Below, in pieces: positions 1-10,331 of a stretch of 64,000 nucleotides of DNA (within the stretch, counting starts at the first letter, position 1; every line of letters begins with the position of its first letter). The notes beneath the pieces were generated by a model. It saw only the letters and a list, made by a program, of their open reading frames with translations, was not told the DNA's origin and made no database searches. Position numbers and translations under genes: made by a program. The stretch comes from Haemonchus contortus (taxonomy: Eukaryota; Nematoda; Chromadorea; Rhabditida; Trichostrongylidae): contig LS997565.1 in NCBI GenBank assembly GCA_000469685.2, forward strand, positions 3,808,005 through 3,872,004. Direction: 5' to 3'.

Positions 1-2043
1 TTTTGGGCATTTTTTTCTACAACAAAGTACACAAACACCTTGAACGATGTATTCGTTTTGACAGGCTATCAGCTTTTCTTTCATCCGGGCGCGGTTGAAC
101 TCAACGACAAAAGATGATGATACCCACTTCTGAGGAAGTTTATAGTTCAACGAAGTCAATTTCAAAACTTCGCAAAAATTGTGATCACATTTTACCAGAG
201 AGTATTGTGAAACCCACACACAGCCAGAGGTACCATAAGAAGCTGAAGAAAGTGACTTGAGACTGGGTGCGAAGAACTGAGTCACTGTAGAAAAAGTCCT
301 ATCACCAATTCAGCACACCCTTGGTAGTAGGGAAATATCCACCTAGGGAACTGTCACTGATTTAATTTCACTACTATTCGTTTCCACTGGGAATTGATCC
401 TCATGTATGTACTCCACCGAATAGATCATTGAGCTGAAAAAGCACGCTGTAGTTTACAACGGCGTGTTTTTCAATGGACTCCAAAAAAAGATACATCACA
501 GACCAACTCCTTTCACATGCTACAAAACGAGAATTATAGCTATTAACGGTCTACCGTCAAAATGATAATCATCGCTTTGAATCATCCAAAGAAATTCTGT
601 ACATCCATTCCCTAACGAAGCTAACCAGTCATGAATTCTACGAAAAATCGATATGATTCAAATATTCTCCTATTTTACTTCTTCAAAAAAGTATAATACA
701 GAAGAATCCCTTTGGTTGTGCTTCATCTTTACTAGTTCAGCAATACAGAATGTTGAAAAATTGACAATAACAAACCTTGGGCTAATTTTTAGCAATACCG
801 GCCTAAACATGCCGACCTGTTGCCCCGAGGAGATCTCTTGAAAATCCCAAAAAAACGGCGACTTTAATACCATTCCTATCATTTTAGTGGGAAGAGATTA
901 CCGCCCAGTCCAACTCGTCCCGTCGCAAACGAAGTGGCTTCCGACCCCGCATAGACGACAGATTCCTGGCGAGACTGCTAGCTATAGACCCAATGTAAAT
1001 TACTCGTTGTAAGATAATAACTTGAGTAACGTCAAAAAAAATGTAAGAAAGTCAAACTTTCCAAAATACAAACCTGAACGACCCGGATAGCTCAGAGTAT
1101 ACGAAAAAGGGTTGAGACCTCACTAATAAGCCAACAATGACTCAATTTGCAAACGAAACATCTTCGTAATTCGTTCTAATCGCTCTAATCGTCTGTCGTT
1201 TTCAGATAATTCCTTCCAGTACTGATGTGATGAGCCGTTTCAAACAATCAGATACGATCTCGATTCAGAAATCTCGTAAAACGGTGTAAATACGTGCTGA
1301 CTTCTATTCTGTGAATAAACACCTTTAATTAATCAAGCTTTTTCCACATTTGCTGTATAGATTTATTCGGAACATAGAGGAAATAAAGTTAGAGAAAAGG
1401 TGAAGAAGCGAGGGCAAAGCCGACAATCGAGCCTTCTGAGGCATGAAGAATTACCTTCTTATTGGCTAACCTTCAATATCACAACCTCACGTGCCCCACT
1501 AGTACCTCTCTTTCCCAATAATTTTATCTTTGCGAGACCCACTACATCCCTTTCACATCCCCAGTGTTTCTTCCTCATTCTCCTTAAGTTTTCTCCGTTT
1601 ATGTAGAATTCATTACGACAAACTGATAATATTACGCGCTTCGGCGTTGTAATCGGAAAAATGTACGAGGACAAATCTGGGGCTCAACCTATACATCCGT
1701 CCACAACTCCAAATCGTTACTACAGAAGTGAGCAAGCTGGTAAATCACTATCAACCTACTTATACTACGAAGCCTGGCACATTGACGATGGACACGACAT
1801 TGACTTTCATCGTACCACGCTAGTTCTACTTACAGTCATCGCCACCGAGATGGGAAACTGTGAAATTTTGGCTGGTTCTCGAACAGCTGGACCAACTTTC
1901 GATTTTCCAAAAGTTTTCAAGAAGACCTTGAAATTTTTTAATCAGTAAACGAACAGAACAACATTTATAAACTTCCATTTAAGAGCACAATCATATCACA
2001 TACATAACCTAACCTCTTAACTTCCTTTGAATCCAATATGTTC
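1..2043. other. Intergenic sequence, no gene supported
   Basis: No reading frame here has flanking splice signals plus a plausible protein. The longest frame (plus strand, 1661-1948, 95 codons) has no recognisable domain or splice context. The right-hand end should contain the 3' UTR of the minus-strand gene that stops at 2044. A TATAAA-like variant poly(A) signal on the minus strand near 1960-1970 is possible but weak. Confidence 0.5.
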
Positions 2044-5000
2044 TTAACATTCCACGTCTTCCTCCTCCTCCCCTTCACCGCTACTGTCACATTCTTCGTC
2101 AAGAAACATTGATAAAGCATTACGAAGTCTTTCTATGTTCACGTTAAGCTCTTCAGACTCCAACAATCTTTTATTCAACATCAACTTCAACTCGACCATC
2201 ATCTCTTCCAAAGCAGAAAAATCACTCGAGCTGGGTTTGGGTAACGGTATTCGGCAAGCAGTTGGAATCTGCAATTGATAGGAAAATCAGCAAGATGTTG
2301 AAGACTTCAGATAAATCAGGTATTCCAAAACCTACCGTTGGCTTCCTCGAAAACCGAAAGGTCTGTTCATTGTGGGTATCCGCACCTTCTAAATAAGGAA
2401 CTCGAACTGTCACAACGACATCATCACTTGAAGGACCCGGCTTCTCTTCTATATACATTTTCCGGTAAGTAGGCTCCTCATTAGGTATTGACAGGCGCTG
2501 GCGCTTAGCCGGTAGAGGTACACTGAAAGCTTGTATTTCGCATTCATTTCGATGCAGCCTGTTTTTAGGATTAAAAATTGCAGCTCAACTACGTAGAAAT
2601 AGGAAAATGACCGAATTACTAGCTCGAAAGTTAATTCAAAAAATTGAAAAATAAGAGTCTTAAGAGTCTCAACATGTATGCTCTTACCTCCGAATCACAA
2701 CTAACAGTCTTCACCATTTGAAAATTTTACGAAAAAGACATAGAACTACCTGTTATCTGGATCAGCAGCTGTTTCCCAAATTTCACGATCCTTTATCAAA
2801 CTCTCAACAATCGCCAAAACCGTCTCGAACCCCAGCTCATCACCGTCTATCCAATCTAGAAGCACCTAGACAATAGAAGGTTTTAGTAAATCTTCACATT
2901 TGTACAACAAAATAGTCATACCTGAGAAGATTTTCAATAAAACAAATAATGGAATCAGACAACAAAAAAGGTTAAGTCTCTGGCGTTAATGCATTCATTC
3001 AAAACGTCGGCACTATTTACCCTTTACTGCCCGACTTTGTTGAGAATGGGCTGGATTTCTATCGAATTTTTTTCAAGAAAATGAAACCGACTAGAAACTT
3101 GTCTAGAGGGGTAATTTGACCCGTAGAACACGAATATCGCATTCACTCGTGATAATATTCGTGTTCTACGGGTCAAACTACCCCAAGGAGCAAGTTTTCA
3201 GGAAGATTGGTGACCCAAGGCCAATTGGCGCCGGCGTCTGTTGTGCGGGCGCCATGCATTTTCATGACGAATGGATGTGATATTTGTGTTCTACAGGTCA
3301 AACTACTCCTTTAGGCAAGTTTCTCGTCGGTTTCATTTTCTTGAAAAAAAATTCGATAGAAATCCAGCCCATTCTCGACAAAGTGGGGCAGCAAAGGGTA
3401 AATAGTGCCAAAAGTCAATTCATCAAACACGACATCCTCTGAATATGTTTCATGATCTTCACCCTGTCCCGACCCATATTGTATTCTTTTTTCACCGTTA
3501 CCAAAGATCTATTATACATAGTAGTCACAGTACCGTAGTGCACCCATTTTACTTGTTCCTTGCACCTTGTAATTTAACTTTTTTTCAACAAGCTGCACAA
3601 TTCCCAAAGTTAATGAATCCTTCCTTTCACCTGGAAGGGAACTAACAGTTTGATATAAATTGATAACAGAATGAATAAAATCCTTCTTTAATTAATACCT
3701 TCGCATCAAACTGTATGTCACGAAATGCGGCCAACACAACATAAACAGAGGAATGGGCAAAAAAATCGCTGAAAATCTTTTCAGCAGGACAACGAACCAA
3801 CCACTTTTTGCTCATTGATTAATTCGTATTCACTAAAACTCACCAGAACTTGTCTCTGAGCGCAATCAAGGCTGAAACCGTTGCTAGAAAGCGATCGTCA
3901 CTATTGAGCAGATCCCGCGCTAAGTCATCACTGGATGGGTAAAGCAGTGTCAAGGCTTTCATCACGCCGTCTAACTCCTTGAAGCCGTCGTCTGAAAAAA
4001 GAATAATGATGAAAATCGAAGGCTTTTTGAAAATGCCGAAATTCACCTAATCTGATAAAGTTTTTTTTACTGAAATCCTACTCCATGTCGCTTCTTAATT
4101 AGGACCAAAGAAAAAACTATGAAAACACTTCCCAGAAGTTTCAACATTCCTCAAAATTAGACTCATTGAAAGATCAATTGATCGGCGTTCGAAAATTTAG
4201 ATCATGTTAATATTCCTTCAAACATCAAGAAAACCTCATTCTCCTTGCAAAGGCATTCCTACTGTGTACATCACTCGATAGGAAACAGAAACCCCACAAC
4301 ACTCTCATGGGAACCCTAAGTTGAATCGCCAATGGACAACAAAGCCAAAGCAAATTCTATCGTGGAACATACGAAGATTGATATCATGTTTAAGTGTAAT
4401 ACAAAGAACATTTCGACCATTACCAACAACTGAGTCCAGCTCAACCCTTTAGTTTCACCTAACGAATCTAATTTACTGTTATTCTGTTCAGTCAAAATCT
4501 CTGAGAAACTTGAAAATTTTTTTACAACGAAATTTAAATGATTCACCAACCTTCACCCCCTTGGAACAGGGCCAGACATATAGTGATAATGCTGAAAAGT
4601 CTAGCCTTGTCGATATTTTGATGACAATTGGAGGATGACGCTCGCCTGTGTGACGTTACACCACCGAACCATCGCTCATGCTCTGAAATGAGTACGCTTA
4701 AGATTTAAAAAAAATATATTCTTCCACGGACGCTTCACACTTTGAGTTCGATGACAGAACTACAGATGTGGTAATGTAACGTCACTTTTGTCACACTACA
4801 AAACCCGAAATTGAAATCCAATTCCATTGAGCAAATAATTACTTTCCTTTTGTGAAAAACCCGCCTACTCTATAAGTACATTAACATCTGTTTACGCAAG
4901 GCGTTGTCTTCACCACCACGCCATATCAATTTTCTCAATTTTTTACCCTATAGATTGATTGTTTCCAAATATCACTTGCCCGGCTGTTCAACCTCGAAGC

Positions 5001-8000
5001 ATAAAAAAGTTTTCACGACTACGTTATTCACCAGTACAATCATTCCGTTATACCAACCCAGGGCATTCGACAATGAAAACGAGTGCTTGTCCCAGATATT
5101 GCCCTTCTGAATGGGCTTCATCCTGGCGTCAATATTTTTCCGAATAATTACGTTTGACAAGGTCGACAACTAGCTCGGTTCTATTCCTGCCAAGGTCATA
5201 CATAGAAGTTGAAGGAATTCGACGTACTTTTCTGTTTCAAAAAATTCTGAAGTACTCAATTGTCTTGAAACTCAAGAATAAATCAGAAACCGTGAAATAA
5301 TTAGTTTTTTGAAAAGGCAAAGATTCGAGGACATCTGAATTTTGAATTTTTCCTAAGATTCTACTTTGTAACCAGCCCTTCACTACCTCTTAAGTTCATA
5401 AAAGTAAGTATACTACCACCACAACCACTGAAACTTGACAAGCATAATAATTACTTCCTCTTTGTGAAAAACCCGCCTACTTTACAAGTACATTAATATC
5501 TGTTTACCCAAGGCATTGTCTTTACCACCACGAAAGAATCTAAAGAAAAAAAATCCAAAGAAAAGAATCTAAAGAGAAAGTCGACCACATTCAATTCAAT
5601 ATGAGTAATCAACGGTGTAGACCTCAGTCCGATGAAACTTCCTACGTCAGTACAATTGAGGATATGCCAATGATTAAGATGAGGAAAAGACTTGAACCTC
5701 CCTATTGCCAACTTTTTACCTAATCTTCAGGAAACTATGGCCTTCTAAAGTTTTATTACAAACCAAGTTCAGCGAAAAGATGCCAAGACGAGATATGTAG
5801 GTGTAACTTACGGGAAAACTACGGTGATAAAAAAGCTTTGAACTCTATGATCGGTAGTTTTAAGAATTCTTCTCATCAACAAAACCTTACTGTAAGACAG
5901 ATTGGCCAAGTTGATTGACCCGTGACAGATTTTCCACTCTAAAGGAACCTCAGTGAGTAACGTCCTTTGCTGTCTCCAAACGGTCATGTAAGTATAATAC
6001 CGACTTATCCGTTGTGAAAACGATACCTCTCGATACCCTCCCTATTTTACTATGAAAACCCACAGTGTATAGTGAGGTAAGCATCGCCTAAATGTACACT
6101 GCAGTTTTTCCTGTAAACAGCGTCATTACAAGTCTCACGTATTCCGAGTCGCCCTCTTCCCTTCACCAATCAGCCTGCTCCCCTTTCTAATTGGGACACA
6201 TTGGATTAGCTCGCGGCAGCCGGCTCTGCATCACTTTCCGCAAGTTTCGCAATTTTCGCCCACACCATAGTCTCTTTTTTGAGCGGAGCTTCGACGAAAC
6301 AATAATCGCTCCACTACGACGGCTGAAATCGATTGATCCCATTGGAGAGCTACATACATAGTCCATGGTACAACCCGAGCGACATACCGTACTGGAAAAA
6401 CTCATTGATTCGACTATTCTTGGAAACTTGGAAACTTCTTGGAAAAAGGCAACGCTCAGGATGTCCTTACCCAGTTCTCTTACAACATGTGCGAATGCGA
6501 CTATCTTACAGGTCATCTGATCTACTTCTTTCCTTCCTCTGAAGCAATAAATCATAACCTCCCTCACCCACTTGGCTTACCAAGTCTATTTTTTCATAAG
6601 CAACTATACATTTTCTTACGAATACTGATCTTGAAAGGAACTTACGTCTCATTCTTATTGCCATCACACGATTTTATGCACAGTTGAGTCATTACCTCGA
6701 TTATGGTACTCATTCTAAGTTGAGATGTTTTGGAAATATAGCCAAAGAGGGAATCAGGGGCCCCATGATTGATATTCATAGCATTACTGCGCCTAATTAG
6801 ACCGGATCTTTCATTCCTCGGCTAGGTAATTGAACCAGATTTGTCTCGAAGAGATTGATGACGACCACTGCATAACTTTCGCATGTCTCAAGGCAAGAAT
6901 TAAAGACAACTAAGATTTTCCCAACCATGAATGGAATTCAGCAATGGACCCATCCCGAAATGATTATCTATGAACGACATCGAACAAAACTGCCTGTTCC
7001 AATTTCGCTATGACAGTTGATATACACTCTCATTGTTCCATTGACTGCAATCACATTCATTCTGCTATGGATTGCGTCAAAAGGCAAGCTAGCGAAAAAA
7101 CGTTGTAGACCAGTACGGCTAGAAATTGTGGCACAACCGCTTGCATTGAACCACTTTGATCAATAACACTTGAATTAAATGTAACCCACACCAGACATCA
7201 AAAACCCTACTCGTTCCCTGGTGGCGCGTCGTTATTCTGCGCGCTTTTTTTTAACCATAAGTACACTTTCGTGTCATATGAACAATAAAATACATGGTTA
7301 AAAACATCGAAACCAGTATTCGTTTGTAAAACCTTCATTATGGCGACCAGCCAAAATTTTCATTATCACGGCCGGCCCCCACCGAATGGAAACGTTTGAT
7401 GAGCTCTTGAAAATCCACTATTAGCATCGAATGGGAAATCCGTGTAATCTATCACCATGAAGTGTGAATGTTCCCCAAAGTGCATTGAAGATCGATGAAG
7501 CGTTACAACAATGTTCGGCGAAACATCAACAAGAAACCAGCTGCATTCCCTACTGACGTCGAACTCATGTAAATGCTTGAAAATGCTTTGCCGTTCAAGA
7601 AATTATAGAACCCATAGTGTTTTGAGTTGTGCTCAACGGGCAGTGTGGAAGGCTCTATTCTAAAACTGCTCCAAGTTCTACAGCACTTCATATTCTTTGC
7701 TTTATGATTGGAGAAATGAGGATGAAATGAGGATGACGTAGAAGTATATAAAATCAAATAATCAGTCAGATTTTCCCCCGCTCAAGTTACTGCCCGGATC
7801 CATAACGCATGCGAACGCCACAACAACTCTGAAGAGAAATCAAAGCAAGTTCGAGATTCACATCGAACAAATCGTTCGTTTCGTCGTCTCGATTACAGTA
7901 AAGGAGTCATTTGAGTACTCACACTTCCTCGCCCCTTTTCGTACCTTCAGCCGGAAAAAAACCCTCTGATAGAGCTGCTCGGATGTTCAGTAGCAGATTG

Positions 8001-10025
8001 TAATGCTAGCACGCGACACGAAGTAAACCAAAAAGTTAGCTCAGCAAGGAGTCAAGCCAACGTTAGACCCACAGGGACACAAGAACAGAATGAAAAAAGG
8101 TTCTTAGAATATAAAACTGTGTTCGCAATAACACACATTCTACTAATTCTAACTCCAAAACTTCGCGTAATTCTTTGTTCTTTTTATGCTCCAACGCTCA
8201 GAAAATATCACCAACTAAAAACTAGAACTTGTAAAATATCGCCAGAAGAGGTGAAACAAATAATTATAAACACTTTCGTTTGCAAGGACTGGTGCAAGCC
8301 ACTTAAGTGTAACCAAATGCCTAGTGAGTTCAAGAAGTCCCATTTGAAGCTGCAGCTTTTCCCTCTGACCTTCGCTTGCGCGCCATCCTTTATTCAGAGA
8401 GTATGCCTACACACTGAAGGGTTTAACCGTAATAAATACTATCTGTAATGTGTTCGAAGAAGAATTTGGCAAAGGTGATTGGGATTGGAAGGTGCATTTA
8501 TGTCGTAGAAGCGTACACTTCTCAACAGTTGAGTTATTTCATCTTATTCTTTCCTTGTTAGACGTAAGCCTATATACCCCAATGCTATATCTGCTGTATT
8601 TGAAATTCTACCTCAAAACTGCGATGCAATCTGCTGCACTACCGCTTTCCACTCGTCCAAAGTGGTAAACAAGGCAAATGTGAAGAAACCAGAAACCACG
8701 GTTAATCTTTGAAAAACAGCTACCTTTCTCGAAATCGTTCAAGTGTCTACGGCTGAGCTGCTAACTCCAATCAGCTAATTTGTAATACTGGCACTATCTT
8801 TGGCACCATAACAAAGTCTCTCCTCGAGAAAGTATGGACTGACACATCAAACCGCCACCCATTGGGAATCACGTTTACGTGGTCCTGCTGCCGAATTAAT
8901 CCGATTACTCTCTCGATTTATGCACATAAATATTCGTCAGGCAGTATGACTTAACGCGACGTACGTAAAATGAATAAGTCCACTCCATGCTAGCAGAATA
9001 AATTTACTACATTCTAGCTGCTTGCTAACAGATTACCACCAATGGGAAACTTCAACTACACCAGAACGAGTCAAAATCAAATATCATTATGCATCTACCG
9101 AAAAAATCTTCGAAAACTTCTTCGTTTTTTTTAGTAGAAAAACTTTTGCCACCCAATTCATCACTATTAATTATCCCTAACTACTCCAATAAAATCGATT
9201 TTGCCTGCGATTATACGACTACAAACCAGTTCCACGGGACTTAGTGCATGTCAACAAGGCTTCCAAAAACAAAAAATGAAAGTGAGACTGACTGAGCTCT
9301 ATACACGAACCACACCCTCTTCATAATGCTCATAGCTTTTTCTATCAGAAAGACAACAAATCGACTTCCTGAAGACAATACGAACAACCTCAGTAAAAAG
9401 CACCATTCACTGCCATTCTGTTCTAGATTCAAGGATACCCCAGAGAAAACTTCACCACTCGAAGTAAAATAGAACGATGAAAAGAATGGAAGAGTTCAAA
9501 CCTTTGAACTGCATCTCTCCTACACGCGAGCCTATTCTTTGTACGATGCGAAGAAGAAACTCCCGTCGTATGCCATCAATCGGCATCGAGCACAACTTTA
9601 ATGAATGCCATAACCGTTGACATATCGTCTCCAGCGCAAGAAATAATGAGCGGCGAAAGATAGTGTCCTCGATCACTTTGAGATCGTCCAGTAATACCAT
9701 TATATGCTTCAGATCTTGGTCGTATACATCTCCGCCGTCTTGAAGGCGTAGTCTCACGTCCGCAAGAAAATGTAAGCCACTTTCCGACAGCATAGTATGC
9801 GAGTGGCACTATTACAATTGAGGATCCCTGAACGGAACTCAGCAATGTGATCGCAATTGACACGCTTCCAACTAACAAAACCGAAAACAGAAACATAACA
9901 AGACCAATGATCACCAATCGCCTCCCATCTCAAACCAAGTAGCACTCTTCTTTTGCTTTCAAAATTAGCAACCAACCAATTACATATTCTACAGTTTCCA
10001 CCAAACTCTCATCAATCTCAACCAT
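2044..10025 (-). CDS. Lines-like (LINS family) protein, multi-exon, middle of model incomplete
   Basis: Exons supported by splice sites and phase, in transcript order: 9936-10025 (first ATG 10025), 9502-9808, about 9293-9368, then an unresolved gap, then 4551-4682, 3844-3991, 3699-3768, 2750-2865, 2336-2558 and 2044-2268 with stop TAA. The last six exons join in phase without error. They encode a mostly helical protein: an ITICLALFQGGE stretch, a D-rich linker, DAKVLLDWIDGDELGF, and a basic segment (PAKRQRL) leading to an acidic C-terminus that ends EEEEDVEC. The LLDWI(x)nE block followed by a long helix resembles the C-terminal domain of Drosophila Lines/vertebrate LINS1, a poorly understood helical-repeat protein of signalling and transcription. 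That assignment is from memory and tentative. The N-terminal exons (MVEIDESLVETVEYV..., then a Leu-rich helical exon) may instead belong to a separate gene, because 4.6 kb between 4683 and 9292 contains no exon I can place confidently. The gene lies about 300 bp downstream of nap-1 on the same strand. Its introns hold a MITE and a duplicated 87-bp segment. Confidence 0.5.
3009..3409. mobile_element. 401-bp MITE with long terminal inverted repeats and a nested hairpin
   Basis: The left arm starts GGCACTATTTACCCTTT and the right arm ends with its reverse complement. Arms of about 120-140 bp match almost throughout, including blocks reading GAGAATGGGCTGGATTTC and AAGAAAATGAAACCGAC. A second palindrome lies inside (around 3115-3185), built on CGTAGAACACGAATAT and its complement, so the whole element can fold back. 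The flanks read AAAACGTC on the left (3001-3008) and AAAAGTC on the right (3410-3416), which looks like an 8-bp target duplication with a 1-bp loss. It sits in the intron between the exons at 2865 and 3699 of the Lines-like gene. No coding capacity is visible, so it would be non-autonomous. Confidence 0.85.
4834..4920. repeat. Local duplication, copy 1 (about 87 bp)
   Basis: This segment is about 88% identical in the same orientation to 5445-5532; a shared core reads TGTGAAAAACCCGCCTACT. Neither copy has an open frame across its full length on the minus strand, so it is not an obvious duplicated coding exon. It lies inside the unresolved middle of the minus-strand Lines-like gene. Confidence 0.75.
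5445..5532. repeat. Local duplication, copy 2 (about 87 bp)
   Basis: Second copy of the segment at 4834-4920, about 610 bp away in direct orientation. Flanking sequences differ on both sides, so the unit is only about 87 bp. An A-rich AAAGAATCT-type tract follows this copy (5532-5580) and is absent from copy 1. Confidence 0.75.
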
Positions 10026-10237
10026 TTCACCATCATTATTCTTTTCAAAAAAGTAAAACGAAGTGATGAAAGAAAGAAAATTGGAAGTACTGGTTGCGGA
10101 CAACTTCCAACAAAACACAATCACACAATGTATTGAAAGATTTATGAAAAAAAAAATATCTAACAAAGAAAACCGAAATCATCGGGAAGCAAAGATAAAC
10201 ATGGAATCAAATCATCATCTACACGTTCAAAGGCCAA

Positions 10238-10247
10238 CTGAAAACAG
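10238..10247 (-). promoter_or_regulatory. Candidate spliced-leader acceptor between nap-1 and the downstream gene
   Basis: On the minus strand the sequence reads CTGTTTTCAG, close to the nematode 3' splice consensus, 85 bp after the nap-1 stop codon and about 210 bp before the first ATG of the next gene. A second, weaker AG (AAAAG at 10041-10045) lies closer to that ATG. Either could accept a spliced leader if the two genes form an operon. The signal itself is visible; its use is inferred. Confidence 0.35.
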
Positions 10248-10331
10248 GGCACAGTAACAATCAACAAAAACAATTAGTGGCGCCGACCATGTCTATCAGA
10301 GACAATAGTTGTTAAATCATTATGGTCTCGC

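Larger units (their letters stand above)
4683..9292. other. Unresolved 4.6-kb stretch inside the Lines-like gene
   Basis: If the N-terminal and C-terminal exon groups are one gene, missing exons must be here on the minus strand, entering in phase 2 and leaving in phase 1. Two islands look coding-like on the minus strand but have no convincing splice pair: 6187-6567 (126 codons, Cys/Arg-rich) and about 7845-7905 (reads CNRDDETNDLFDVNLELALI, ending at a TTTCTCTTCAG-like sequence). Both are guesses. Confidence 0.3.

Noticed and set aside
1081..1125. tRNA-like GGATAGCTCAGAGT sequence
   Set aside because: Resembles a D-arm only; no T-arm GTTCRANNC at the right distance and no acceptor stem.
10160..10237. 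Extra exon reading LAFERVDDDLIPCLSLLPDD upstream of the Lines-like gene
   Set aside because: It follows a good acceptor, but no donor joins it to the 9936-10040 exon without creating a stop.
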